DNA from: Cordia subcordata
Lineage: Eukaryota > Streptophyta > Magnoliopsida > Boraginales > Cordiaceae
Assembly (NCBI GenBank): GCA_028554755.1
Contig: JAPTOF010000002.1
Location: 28,701,001 to 28,765,000 of the forward strand
Reading direction: 5' to 3'
DNA: 64,000 bases
The notes below the pieces were generated by a model that was not told the DNA's origin, ran no database searches, and was given only the letters and a program-made list of their open reading frames with translations. This document shows, piece by piece, positions 14,941-32,067 of this stretch; within the stretch, counting starts at the first letter, position 1, and every line of letters starts with the position of its first letter. The position numbers and the translations under genes were made by a program.

Positions 14941-19693
<4,753 letters not shown>

Positions 19694-20777
19694 CTTGTAT
19701 TCACTCATTACTGTAGCTTGTACATTGTATATATCCTGTAAATGTAAATAATTATATGCAGTCCTATATTGGTAGGATGACCATTGCTCTTTGTTTCTTG
19801 TATATTTGATTTCATCAATGCATTGGCCTTATTACTGTTGTAGAGATACTACCTTTTTGTTAACATATGTATACCAGCCCTCGCTTTGGCCACTTCCATC
19901 AATGTCATTGCTTTTGGTAATGAGTAGTTAATGATGATAGCTTCGACCATAATGCTTTAGTGCCTGTTTGGCGGTGCTTTATTTCGGGTGTTTATGAACA
20001 CTTTTTTAAGAAAAGTAGGATGGACCACTTTTATTTTGAGTTCTTATATAAGTACTCAAATAAGTATTGCCAAATTGACGGTTAGTCCAACCTCTAAAAA
20101 CATGCTTGGAGTTTAGAGGGTGTTCGGCAAAGCTTTTATTTGGGCACTTATTAGCATTCAAAATAAAAAGCTCTTCTCATTGGCAAGTAGATTTGACATG
20201 AAATCCAACATTTTCAAGCCATAGAGGTTAAAATCTCGAGTATTCGACAACTAGATCACCTAATTTTACATTTCAAAGTGAAAATATTTCAAAATACTCG
20301 AATCTCAACCCTACGAGTCTCATAAGATATGAGCCCTCTCCTATACGAGCACGTATTAAAATAGCTTTGTGCCTTCATCACCTCACCATCGTTCTTGTTT
20401 CTCCGTCCCTGCCTTAGCTCCACCTTTGCCATCAATCTCCGGTCTACCATCGCAGTCATTGTATAATTCTTGCGGGAAACAGGTTGGCCATCCACGGTTC
20501 AGGAGATCAATATTATGCATGCCATGATAATGGTTAAAATCATACATATATCTTACCGTATAAGAATCTTCTATCCTGCAAATTACGTGTATAAAAACAA
20601 TTATTAGATTAAAAATATAACAAAAAAATAATATTAAAATTGGAAAATAATAATAATAACGAACAGCAGCAAACACGTTCTTGATCCTTCTGCATTTCCC
20701 ACCATAGAAAGCGAGCAAAAAGTGGGAAACAACTGTTTCACCTTAGCCGAAACCAGCCATCACCCAATCATCAAAAG

Positions 20778-20786
20778 CCACGTGTC
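20778..20786 (+). promoter_or_regulatory. ABRE/G-box CCACGTGTC upstream of PP2C
   Basis: CCACGTGTC contains the ACGTGTC abscisic-acid response core. A second CCACGTG lies at 20994-21000. Both are about 0.95-1.2 kb before the PP2C ATG but only 100-350 bp before its probable transcribed leader. Function is inferred from the motif only. Confidence 0.45.
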
Positions 20787-20993
20787 GTGGAAGAATCCTA
20801 AGTTTAGTTCTTTGTCTTTAACGGCTGTCAACGACCCCCTCCCAACTCGAGAAGCAACCAATTCCCCCATCTCTGACCGTCCATTTCATCCCACACTTTT
20901 TAAAATCCAACGGCTGGGACTTGCTGAATGTAGTGATCCACCAATCACAACCAACCAAACCGGTCAATCATAACTCTCACCAACCAAAACCCG

Positions 20994-21000
20994 CCACGTG
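20994..21000 (+). promoter_or_regulatory. Second G-box CCACGTG upstream of PP2C
   Basis: This second ACGTG-core copy lies 208 bp downstream of the first. Paired ABREs are known to give stronger hormone response than one alone. Confidence 0.4.
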
Positions 21001-21942
21001 CCGGTTTATTTCTCCTCCCCACGCCACTATAACCGATGAAATGAAGCAAATACCCTCACCGGATTACCTGTAATCACCGGTGGCAAACATACCAACGTCT
21101 ACAATTTTCTCTCTCTGTATTATTAGCTGCAATACTTATAATCCTTTTTTTCTTTTTTGGGTTCTCTTTGAAAGCTATCTAAGCCTTTTTTGTTCTCCCT
21201 GTCAAAGGGCTTTTTTTTAAATAAGTTTTTTCTTTGAAGAAAGAAATAAAAGAAGCCTAGCAAAAAAAGAAATAAAAGAAGCATCACCAATTCTATCTCT
21301 TTGAAATTCATAACCTTTTACATCAACAATTTTCACTTCAATTATTGTATGTTTCTGTAGAAAGGTTTGAACTTTGGTGATCTATCCAACTTTTCTATAA
21401 AGGGTGTGGTGAATTTTGTGGCTTTTCTGAAGTTAGATATTTGCCCTCTAGTGGGTGTAGCCTGTATGTTGTATGTATATGAATTTTTGGTGTATTGATT
21501 ATTTTTATGAATAAAGTTTGTAGCTTTGGTGAAACTTTTGTGGAATCTGATCTGGGGTTGGGAGGATTTAGATGTACTAATTGTTGGTGTTGGTAGTCGT
21601 TGAAGATTTCTTTTTTATTTCTTTATAGAAAGTGAAGAAATTGAGGCTTTTTGGGTTCATTAGGTGTTGGGGAATTGTGGGTTTTTTTTTTGAATAATTT
21701 GAAGGGTTGTTGAGTTGACAAATATTAAAGCTTGTTGTGCAAGAGGGTTTATAGATTTGGATGATCTGTGTATGAAATCTTGTCCAAGTTTGCTTCTTTT
21801 TGATTGTAAATGACTGGTTGGTGAGGTTGTCCATTGATCTCTGTGATTTGTGCCAGTTCGAAGTTTCGAATTTGTTTGATTAAGTTGTTTGCAATTGCTG
21901 GATTTTCTTTGGAAAAGGAGATTTTATGTTGTAGGAAGGAAT

Positions 21943-22804
21943 ATGGCAGCAGGTGCTGATTTTTCGCCTCCGTTTCCTATGTTAGAAAGTGGATATAATA
22001 AGGACATTGTGTCTGATGAGAAAGATGAAATATCAGGGAAGTCAGATGAGATGAAGCAAAAGATGAATGGTAAACCTCCAAGACATCAATCTGTTGCAAG
22101 GCACTCCATAAGTACTACTACACCAGCAGCAGCTAGTGATTTGGTGAGTGATCCTTTACTTAAGACCATAGTATCTTCATTTGAGCTTAAACTTGTTATT
22201 TTTTTTATAGGTTTTATTTTGCTCTATGTTATAAATGTGTATAAGTTGCTCGGATCTATCATGTGAATCAGCTGAGTCTTACTTGTGGAAAGGTTCTGAA
22301 GGCATGTTGCGCAGTCCATTTCTTAAAGTTGTACTAGTGAAAGAGTGTTCTGATCTAGAAGTGCATCATTGTATTAAATGCTGGGAAGTGTTAAGCAGGC
22401 CTGTACTTCACATCCTTTTCGCTATCTTTGGTTGTTTCCATTTATCAAACTTGCTTTATATGAAATAGAATTACTTGTTGTTGCTGACACATGAACGTCT
22501 CCTCTATTTTGCATAGGATGTCCAGGACTGATGTTGTGTTGGTCTTCATCAATTTTGCATTATTCTAACAGGCAATAGTTTTTGCCTCACAAGAATCTTA
22601 ATATCTTAATGCAGTGTTTAGTCTGAGCATAATGTTGTAACATAGTCATGTTTAATGTGCAATGAAGAATAGAAAGGAAACACATATCGAATATTTTCCA
22701 TAGTTAAAGCTTTAAAGATTACAGAGTTCAGCTTCTCTGATCTCTTTGATTCTAGTTTAATTCAATCTAAAATTTTAAAGTAGTTAATTGTTAATCTTGT
22801 GTTT

Positions 22805-22856
<52 letters not shown>

Positions 22857-25160
22857 TCTCTCCAAACACACATATTAAAGAACAGAATTGTTGGTTTAGG
22901 ACACAATTTCAACTTCTGTCACTAAAGAAAGTCTTTTTGTTCTTTCCTTTGCAAAGGAATTTGATACTGGGATTAACAAAATTAAGTCGCCTTCTGATGG
23001 AAAATCAAGCTTCCTACCAGTATTTCGATCTGGCAGCTGTGCGGAGAAGGGACCCAAGCCGTATATGGAGGATGAACACATTTGTATAGACAACTTATTT
23101 GAGCATTTAGGTGAAGGTTTCTCTTCCCCTGGAGCTTTCTACGGGGTGTGTAAGTTAAATACCATTTATTTGTAATTACTCCTTATCATTTGTTGATGGT
23201 CCTCTAATTGCAAATCAAGGAATTATGTCCAAGGCTCATTCTCCTGTGCTTCACTGGTGGCAGGAAGTCGTGCATACATGTCATCTTAGCTTCTGCACAT
23301 GAAAGTCGAGACATTGGGATTTGTTAAGAGAAATTTTTTCAATTGCTTAGCATTTTTTTACTAAGGTAGTCAAATAATATAATTAGCTATAGTAGATAAA
23401 TATCCATTCATATCAATTACAATAACAAATAGATTATTTAGCTGGCAAAAACAATAAGAATACTGTATTTGCTTAGTGAAATTGTAGATTTTCGTTATAC
23501 TACATTGTCATATCTTGTATGCTTCCATATTAGGTGGTGACAATGTCTTAATGGTAACCTTTAAAATCTAACTGTCCCATAAAATTCCTGTACTTTGGTA
23601 GGTTATCATTATTACAACAAGTGGCTAAACAAATTGATAGCCAATGATTTCTTGATTAATTACATTTTACGTTTGCAGGTCTTTGATGGCCATGGTGGTA
23701 CAGATGCGGCATCATTTGTTCGAAAAAATATTCTCAAGTTCATTATTGAAGAGTCCTATTTTCCTAATTGTTTGGATAAAGCAATCAAGAATGCTTTTCA
23801 GAAATCTGATCATGCATTCGCTGATGACAGTGCCCTTGATATCTCCTCCGGTACTACAGCATTGACTGCTCTCATATTTGGAAGGTGAGCCTCATAGTTT
23901 TCTTCTCTGTTCTCTTTGTCCATCTTAATTGTGTAAAGCTTCCTCAGTTGGATAAATGCAGTTTATAGATGTCAAATGAGCTTCATTTTTTCCTTAAGTT
24001 CTGATCTTGGCTGCTTTTTGTCCCACCCAGACATGCCCATATGCAATTGTGGATCGAATTAACCATTTGAATGAGGCATATGTACATAATCAATTTTTTC
24101 CCTTACAGCGCTGGAAAAGCATGGATATAGATCTAGTTAATGTTTTGACTGTGAGCATTGCAACCACAGTGAAGAACAGCTCGTAATGTTTAAGTGCAAT
24201 ATAAGAACATGGTATCATGTTTTTGCTGTAAATGTGTTGGGCCACATTGTGATGCCTAATACTAATGGCTGTATCTTTCGTCCGTTAAGTTGGGCATCTG
24301 TATTGTGGGAAACGCTTCAGCATTTGTGGATGCAAATTGAGCTCAAAATTTTCAAGAGAAGGTGGCAAAAGTAGCTTAGATTTCCCAAACAGTAGTTGCT
24401 GAATATCCTGAAAAAGTTATCTCAAACACGTTTTCATGCAACTCGTGTGCCTAAGAAGTCAAGTATATATTTGCTGAAGACATAATCCTCTTATTATGAA
24501 AGTAGACTTTACTGCATTGTTAGATTCCTTTTTGTTTTCTTATTTTTTGAAGATATTTAGTGCCAATCACATTCATATGATATGATTTTCTCCATTTGCA
24601 GGTCTATGGTAGTTGCTAATGCAGGTGATTGTCGTGCTGTGTTGGGGAAACGAGGTAAAGCAATTGAGCTATCCAAAGACCACAAACCAAACTTCGCATC
24701 AGAAAGGTTGAGAATAGAGAGGCTAGGAGGAGCTGTTTATGATGGTTACCTAAACGGCCAATTATCTGTGTCACGCGCCCTGGGAGACTGGCACATGAAG
24801 GGCCCAAAAGGCTGTGCCTGCCCCTTGAGTGCAGAGCCTGAGTTGCAGGAGACACTTCTGACTGAGGATGACGAGTTTCTGATATTAGGTTGTGATGGTC
24901 TTTGGGATGTTATGAGCAGCCAGTGCGCTGTTGCAATGGCTAGGAAAGAATTGATGCTGCACAATGATCCAGAAAGATGTTCAAGAGAATTAGTTAGGGA
25001 AGCACTCAAGCGCAACACGTGTGACAATTTAACAGTTATCGTGGTATGTTTCTCTCCAGATCCTCCACCACGCATAGAAGTACCCCAAGGTCGTGTTCGA
25101 AGGAGCATATCAGCTGAAGGGCTGAATCTTCTAAAGGGGGTGCTGGAAAGTAATTCATGA
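21943..25160 (+). CDS. Protein phosphatase 2C (PP2C27/PP2CG1-like)
   Basis: Four exons (21943-22143, 22957-23145, 23679-23884, 24602-25160) encode 384 residues. PP2Cs are Mn/Mg-dependent Ser/Thr phosphatases. The conserved motifs appear in order: [25 protein letters not shown] (metal-binding Asp about 133), [10 protein letters not shown] (about 204-213), [19 protein letters not shown] (Asp about 297) and DNLTVIVV (Asp about 340). An N-terminal extension of about 85 residues is low-complexity and Ser/Lys-rich. The spacing of motifs resembles the clade with Arabidopsis PP2C27/PP2CG1 (AT2G33700) and DBP1, linked to salt and ABA responses; the exact orthologue is uncertain. ATG 21943 was chosen because no ATG lies upstream in this frame. 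Intron 1 contains a CT microsatellite. The 3' end faces the canopy gene. Confidence 0.95.
22806..22861. repeat. CT microsatellite in PP2C intron 1
   Basis: A (CT)n tract with CTGTCT variants at its start lies about 95-150 bp before the exon 2 acceptor. It could also act as a distant polypyrimidine tract. Confidence 0.85.
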
Positions 25161-25888
25161 GGAGATGACAGAGAGGAGCATTGACTGCTGAAAAAGGTCA
25201 AATTACAATGATGGGAGGTCTCAATGAGGAAAGTTGCTACTGCTACAAACAGCTATGGCCATTCCACACAAGGCAGCTGACAATTTAGCCATCTAGTTGT
25301 CCACAAATTTATTTAAGGAGCATGTATTGTGAGATAAGTTGTGCTGTTATCAATTGTACTCAAATTTACTTGTAATTTCCCAATTACATGGAACATTTTC
25401 TCCCAGTGTACATAATTTGAGATACTGCTTCATCATTGATGTTCTCGCTGCTTTGTACAATATGTATCGATCAGCTTGCCATCTATATGTACAAGCTTCT
25501 GCATGTCTTGTCCCGGATGTTGCTTGACTTACAACCAAGAGATGAATGTTGCTTGACTTAATTAAGGATATAATAACATTTTCACTCAAAGACAGATCTT
25601 GAGTTGATAATGAGACGTCTATTAGAGTTACTTGAGAAAAAGAAAGAAACACTGACAAAAGCATGCAACTTTGAGTAGCAGAACACAAATTTTTAAGTTT
25701 CTGTAACAACAGTCAGAGTGTGAATTTTTCCAAGTAACTAAGATGGGAACCAAAGAGAGGGAATATGTAAAAATAATTCCATTAAGATACAACTACAGCA
25801 GCATCCTAGTTTAATTCTCTCTGCTTGCATTGGCATAAGTATGGTAATTCTGATTTTTCCCTGCTGAACGTCTCAACCATGCAGTTGG
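25161..25888. other. 3' region between convergent PP2C and canopy genes
   Basis: This stretch holds the 3' untranslated parts of the PP2C gene (+) and the canopy gene (-). I see no further coding sequence in it. Confidence 0.6.
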
Positions 25889-28800
25889 TTAGAGTTCTCT
25901 GTCGTCTTCATCATCATCGTCATCATCATGACCTACTTTATCGTGTCCACTAGACAAAGTACATAGAGCGTTACAAGGATTCCAAATAAGAAAATGTCCT
26001 CTATTTATAAAATCACTATCAGGAAAGAAATGTATTCTAACATATAATATTGTCTTTATATGTTTCTAATGCTAGTTATTTGTGGTAGAGATTTGTACAT
26101 ACCTCTGACGACAATATTTGCTGAGGTCTTTGCATAAAACGTTGCTTACATCCCCAACTGCAACAGATCCTTTCTTTATCTTTTCTGTCAACTGTCAAAC
26201 ATTAAAGGTAGGTAGTATGGATCAAATTGCTTTTCTTGGAGAATATTTGTGGCAAGAGATTTGCTTTTGTTACAGAAAATATGATATTTTAGACCCTTGG
26301 AAAACAAAAATGGAAAAGCATGAATGAAATAGAAAAGGAGCAGCAAACAGCAAATGACCTCATCTTCAGTTTCTTCCAGTAACCTGCCATAAAGCAAATA
26401 ATGATTGTAATTTGTATTACATAGCCAAAAGTGTAAACACCTCGGCAATGACGAGATGAGAGAATTTCAAACTTGTTAGGTGTAATTTTTAGGTGCCTCA
26501 CCTTCCACAAAAGGAGGATATATCCTTGGCATAGGCCCGGGCTTCTTGTTTATCTACCAAACAATTGAAGAGGAAGAAAATGCCCAAGGAAACCGTAAAT
26601 ATTTTTCAAGAACTTTATACAATATGAATTTCCAAAAATGATCACATCTAAGATATGAGAGACAACTACAGATGTTAAGGTGGAAGACAAACAATTATAT
26701 GCAGAACCCACACACCTTACATGGGGAAAACCACGTAAACAGAAACCATGAAACAACACGTATGAATACACATATATTTGAAGTATACAATATATCTAAG
26801 TACTCATAATTGATTCAAGTTCACAACCAAACAAGAACAGGGATTATGTAGAGAACAGAAACCAACTAGTCTTTCTTTGAACCTCAACTTGTATATGTTT
26901 GTCTCCTAATAACAACAACGTCTTGTTATATCACATTCCTTTTCTTTCTTGACATAGCATATCAGTTTGTAATCTTGTGTTCCACTGAGGATTTATGCTA
27001 CTTGTTTAACCTTTTTCCTTTTAAGGTATTCTTTTTGATCTTTTGAAAATCACGCTTTGTTAAAAGATCATCTAAAGATGTGTTCTAAACAGTACAACCT
27101 AAATAAGTAAAGTCATTCTACTTACTTGTAAGGTTATCAAAGGTATTCACTTTGATCCATACATGTGTGCTTGAATCTACCTGCCAGGTCAGATAGGAAA
27201 GCATCAGCATTTATGAAAGATTGAAGCACTTCAGAGGAAGTAAGACCAAGGTGAAATTGTCATGGAGCTCCAATGCATTCAGCATGAGCCTTTAAAGTCC
27301 CACAAATGAATGCTAAATATCAATGAATCATGTTACAAAACACAACAAATTTAATTAGATCAGCTTTAGAGCAATTGTTCAGATTCCGTCTTTTTCATGA
27401 AAGAATGTGAATATTTATGGTATGCATATGAAAAGTGATGTGAGGTTACACCGATATTAAAAGCAAAATTGAGAACCAAGGAAACCAATTAAGAGTAAAA
27501 CTACCTTCTCAAGCGTATAATCTTGCATCTTTTCGCAGAGCCCATCCAGGAGTTCAACCACTCTAAGTTCACTGACTCTGCTCCAAAAATTGCAAACTGC
27601 AGTCATCAGCCTCTGATGAGGAAAAGAGAATAAAAGATACACAACAATGACTGAATTGACAAGAGATTGAGAAGTCAAGTGCCCAAACTTCTTTTCGCTG
27701 TTTGTTTTGTTTTACTTGATAAATAATGTAGCTTAAATTCTAGAAATCTAGCATCCAACCTCTAGATGCCAAGTTCTAGCTACTAGCTAACAGACACATC
27801 GGCTGATCTAAACAGAAATTGAAATAAACATACTACATTCGTTTTAGAGGAATTTATGCGTCAATTACATAAACAGATGACTAAGTCTTCGGAAGTTAAT
27901 TGTCAAACTTACAGCAGCATCTTTTATTCACTGTTTCAGCCTCAGATGAACCTTGTAAATCTCATGCCACTTTGGGCTGGCCAGGCAATTAGACTACCTT
28001 GTAACCACTAAGATTTAATTGCAGAATAGAAATAGAGATGTTTGCTTTATCGAACTTAATTATCCAAATTAGATAACAGATGCAAAACACATGAAGGCAT
28101 TATCCAAGAGAGAGGGAGACTCGGTCAATAGGAATATTATGCACCCAATGCACCACGAGCAGAAAAAGAAATGATTTTCCTCAGTTAATTTACCTGTAAT
28201 CTATTACCTTTCCTTGTCGCTGACCTTTAGAATCCAAGCGGTGTCTCATGTCCAGATGATTTCTTGGTTTCTCCTGTACAACATCAAGATTATTAGACAA
28301 ATAAAAACTCTATATTTGAGAAAAATCCACTGAAATGATTTCTCAGTTTACTATCCAGCTTCATGATAATATAAAGAACTTCAAACAGGGTCAAATTACT
28401 AAATGCTGGAGCTGCCATTGATATTAAACCAACAAACCTCCCCACAACTGCCTTTTACCTGCTCTTTGCCTATGCTTACCAGCTACTCTTAGTCTCTCCA
28501 GCTACAGATGCACTTTTAAGATGCCGAGATCCTAAAGTCAAACTCCAAATTCTTACATTTCTTCCGTCGCTTTGCAATTCCCAAAGGCCTAATTGCTTCT
28601 AGTACAACAAAAACAATAAAGACTTCTTCATACCTCGCACCTTTTTTAACAGAAGCTACCTATTAATTGTCACATTATTTCAGCTGTTAAACTAAAATGA
28701 CGCATTCAGCGAGCTGCATTACTCAACATCTTCTTCTTTCTAAACTATTCCCAGAAATATCTAGCCAACACATTCGGTCTAATCCCTTTCCCAAAATGCT

Positions 28801-29238
28801 TAAATCCGTGATAAAAGTAATCAAAACGAATCCAATACATAACCATCAGTTAGATTTTCAAACTGTATACGTGCCTCTACAGTCCAAATAAATATCATTA
28901 ATCTCATTAAACGCATCCACGTAATTATCATCCCTTTTTAATTAACATAAATCCAAAGAAATAACAAGAATGATGTAAAAATCTTACCTTTAGCATTCCA
29001 TGCTCCAGCTCTTCCTGCAAATCAAAAAAACAAACCAAGTCATCAAAAGAAAAACTAAAAAAGACAATAAATTTGTTTTTTTTTAAAAAAAAAAAAAGAA
29101 AAGAAAAGAAGACGTAATACTGACAGCGATAGCGGTGCAGGCAGCGCATTTATCGTCGATGCAATATACATTATACGATAAACAAAGCATTGAAATCAAA
29201 ATAATAACAAAAAACATATTAAGAGAAGTACATGCCAT
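25889..29238 (-). CDS. Canopy-family (CNPY/DUF3456, saposin-like) ER protein
   Basis: Nine exons (29125-29238, 28988-29014, 28194-28273, 27505-27577, 27126-27180, 26502-26553, 26359-26383, 26103-26191, 25889-25949) encode 191 residues. A signal peptide (about 1-26) is followed by IDDKCAACTAIA. Then come RNHLDMRHRLDSKGQRQGK, a Cys-containing helix region (RVVELLDGLCEKMQDYTLEK), WIKVNTFDNL, SSFCGRLLEETEDE and LCKDLSKYC, a six-Cys saposin-like pattern as in canopy proteins. The tail is an acidic Asp run ending in DREL, a possible weak variant of the K/HDEL ER-retrieval signal. Canopy proteins act as ER cochaperones in animals; the plant role is not known to me. The Arabidopsis relative, from memory, is AT1G42480. 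Exons 2 and 7 are micro-exons of 27 and 25 bp. All exon phases match. Confidence 0.9.
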
Positions 29239-32056
29239 TTCTCTATCCTCTCCCTCTCTCGCGCTCTCTGAGATCGTTCATTCATTCGCAGTTTTCTTGG
29301 TGAGCTTTTAAGCTGCCAACTGCGCTTAAGGGGAGAAATTGATGCATTTTACTGTCACTGGCCATTCAGGAAATGCCACGTTTTGCCCTTTGACACGTCA
29401 GATTAGTATTTTGTTTGTCTTTTTGGGTGAATTTTAAGTACGAACATTTTAGATTGCGGAGCTTTTTTTTTTTTTTCCCCCTTGGTCTAAACATTTTTGG
29501 AGATGGAGGTCGCAAAAATTGGTTGTGATCTGTGAGTCATCCTGCTCAACTCTCTTAAAAAAAGGAAGTAAGTTAGGACTAAAGATTCAACCGGCCTGCT
29601 AGATGAATCGGTTAACTTGACCCGACTCGGCATCTTTGGGTTGACTCGCGAGGTAACCGGCAAATTCGTCAAAACATTTCGCCAAAACATCTCGCCTAAT
29701 CCGCCAACTCGTTTAACCCGCTAACTGTTTTTATTTTAAAAAAAACATGGATAGTTACTCATGTGATCTAAGTTTAATTAAGATTTTTGTGATTGATTAT
29801 GGTTTTACATTATGATTTAAGTATATATTTTTAGAAAATACGTAGGGTTAACTTGTTTAACTTGCCAATTTATTAGAGTTGATTTCAGGTTTTAATCTCC
29901 CCCAATGGACAAAGAGGTTGACCTGACCCAACCCGCTTAACTTGTGCCAAAGGATTTGAATCAGTATGTGGGTACTCATTTGCCAGGTCTATTTGGGACT
30001 AGTTAAATTATTGCAATAAAGCATCATTATTTATTTATCTATTTATAATCTATATTTTTATATATTATATTGTTTCTATATGTTATAAAAGAATTTTACT
30101 TTCGACTATTCAATGATATAATTGAATAATTATATAAATTAAGATAATTTGACTAAAGTCTCTCCTTACAATCTATATATATCTATATGTTACACACCAA
30201 TGAAAAAGAGTAGGGTTTTTCCTGACCTTTTATAAATCTCATCGACACATTTTTTGTTACATATAACAAATTTTCATTTATAGCTCAGCTATACAAATAA
30301 CATACACGGTCAATGATGCAAAACAAGCAGATAAGGTGAAAGACTAACTTCACATTTTCTATCAAATAATGTGGTATGACTCTTATTTTTAAAAAGTGCA
30401 AGAAGTTTTGATTAAAAAAAAAAACAACGATAATAAAATACGGACCTATATCATATACCTTAAGAATTGTGCACCTATTAAGTATTGTGCACTTTCAGGA
30501 AGCAATGACCATGAAATTTATGCAACATTAATATAAAAATTATGAACAAACACATTAATTAAATTGCTCACAATTTTTTTACTATTTGTTCATAATTTTT
30601 TTAATTCACCATTTAATATTTATCTATTCACCACTCTTACATACACATATACACAAAAAATACATTTACGCACACAAACCTATACAGTATTAATTTTATG
30701 AAAATTCTATACAAATAGTATTAATATTGTATATAGAATTAAAAAAACATGGAAGAGTGTGGTATAAATTACAAAAAATACCCCAAAAAGATAACATATT
30801 TGAATGGAAGGGGGATTTCTAACCCCAACCTATATCTTAACCATTCGCACCAAGTCATCACTCGCGAAGAGAATCTCCGGCCTAATTCAATCTCCGGCTT
30901 ATGCAATTAACATATATAATCAGTCTTAGAAAAACTAAACTCAACTAGATGAACTACTCGGTGCCTCAAAGTGGGGGAAAAAAAAGTTAATCCAATGGCT
31001 TATGATAAGATCAAATAGCACAAAAAGCTAAGATTGAGACGCTCTTGCAGAGTCATTGATAGCCCCACGATAATAATTAGCTATAACACAAGATGTAGAA
31101 AGAAGTTAAAAACAGAGCGCAATAATGCATTTTCCATTGTTAGCTAACAACTAAAGAGAGAGAGGAGGCGAATCTTGAGCCAAGACAAAGTCACTTTTGT
31201 TTCATGTCACTCTCACCTTTACTTATTACATTTTCTCTGTCTCTCTCTATATTTTCATATTTCTACTCAACATAATGAAAACACGATGTGCCCTTCAGCT
31301 TCGGTAGGTAAATTTTCTTTCGTTTTGTTTTTATTTTCTTGCTTTTTAGTTGGAAAAGATTTGTGATATAAATACCCATTTTAATGTTTGATCAGTTAGT
31401 CTTGAAAAGTTTGGATCTTTATGCAGATTGGATCTCATGCAAAGAATATGGCATTGTTCTTTTCAATTGTAGAGATTTTCAAGAATCTTGAGTTTTGAAG
31501 CTTTTAGTTTCTCAGGTTTGTTTCTCTTTGTTAAATTTCACCTCAAGTTTAAAGTTTTCCCTTCTTTTCATCTCCATATATAATATGTGTGCTTGTTTAT
31601 GCGTCTCTGCGTGTGTGTATATATAGATATATTACAAGACTTCGTTCAATTTGTAGACTGATTTTTCAGTCTCTCACAGTAGGGTGAGAAATAAGGTGAA
31701 TGATTTGTTAACAAGGCCATTAAATTTCAGGTCCGAAAGGAGTTATTCTTGAACCTACAATACTGGTATTGGTTTCGGGCCTGGTTGGTTTATGTGCTGG
31801 CTGCAACTGATTTTGTAAGAATGGATCTCAGCTTTCCCCTTGTGTGAGATGTGGGTCTGTAATTCCATTCTGCAATTTTCTTTTCTTTTGTGTGTGTGTG
31901 TGTGTGTTACATGTTGCTGCTTGATTCAAGAAAGAAAGAGACCTGTTTTCTGGGAATCTTGTGAGCTAAGAACTCTTCTGGATGTGTTGATGTAGGTGAT
32001 TTGGTTAGACCTTGTAGTTACAAATTGTCGTAGTTACTTTAAAATGAGAGAGCAAG
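29239..32056. other. Divergent promoter region of canopy (-) and F-box (+) genes
   Basis: The stretch holds the canopy promoter and the F-box promoter with its probable spliced leader (about 31150-32056). From 29570 to 29960 it has CCCGC/AACCCGCTAAC-type sequence typical of old dispersed plant repeats, but no recognisable protein remnant. A GT microsatellite lies at 31891-31908. No other gene was seen. Confidence 0.5.
31891..31908. repeat. GT microsatellite in F-box leader region
   Basis: A (TG)9-type run lies about 150 bp before the F-box start codon. Confidence 0.75.
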
Positions 32057-32067
32057 ATGATCTCTGA
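32044..32067 (+). promoter_or_regulatory. Upstream ORF overlapping the F-box start codon
   Basis: ATG at 32044 opens a seven-codon frame (MREQDDL) ending in TGA at 32065-32067. The main ATG at 32057 lies inside it in another frame. A ribosome starting at the first ATG would terminate past the main ATG, so translation of the F-box protein would need leaky scanning, or the next in-frame ATG at 32075. Confidence 0.55.

Larger units (their letters stand above)
19694..21942. other. Intergenic region with PP2C promoter and leader
   Basis: This spacer holds the IRE1 3' region, a repeat-like stretch around 19960-20180 (GCCTGTTTGGC-type start), G-box/ABRE motifs at 20778 and 20994, and a long probable 5' leader of the PP2C gene (TC-rich from about 21105). 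Open frames on the minus strand at 20289-20718 contain GT..AG-like borders but match no family known to me. Confidence 0.55.

Noticed and set aside
19960..20180. GCCTGTTTGGC-type start and GGGTGTTCGGC block suggesting a further MITE
   Set aside because: No convincing second terminal repeat or target duplication; noted only in the intergenic entry.
20289..20718. Minus-strand open frames with GT..AG-like borders upstream of PP2C
   Set aside because: No resemblance to a known family, low-complexity Tyr/Phe runs and no supporting promoter. A non-coding transcript cannot be excluded.
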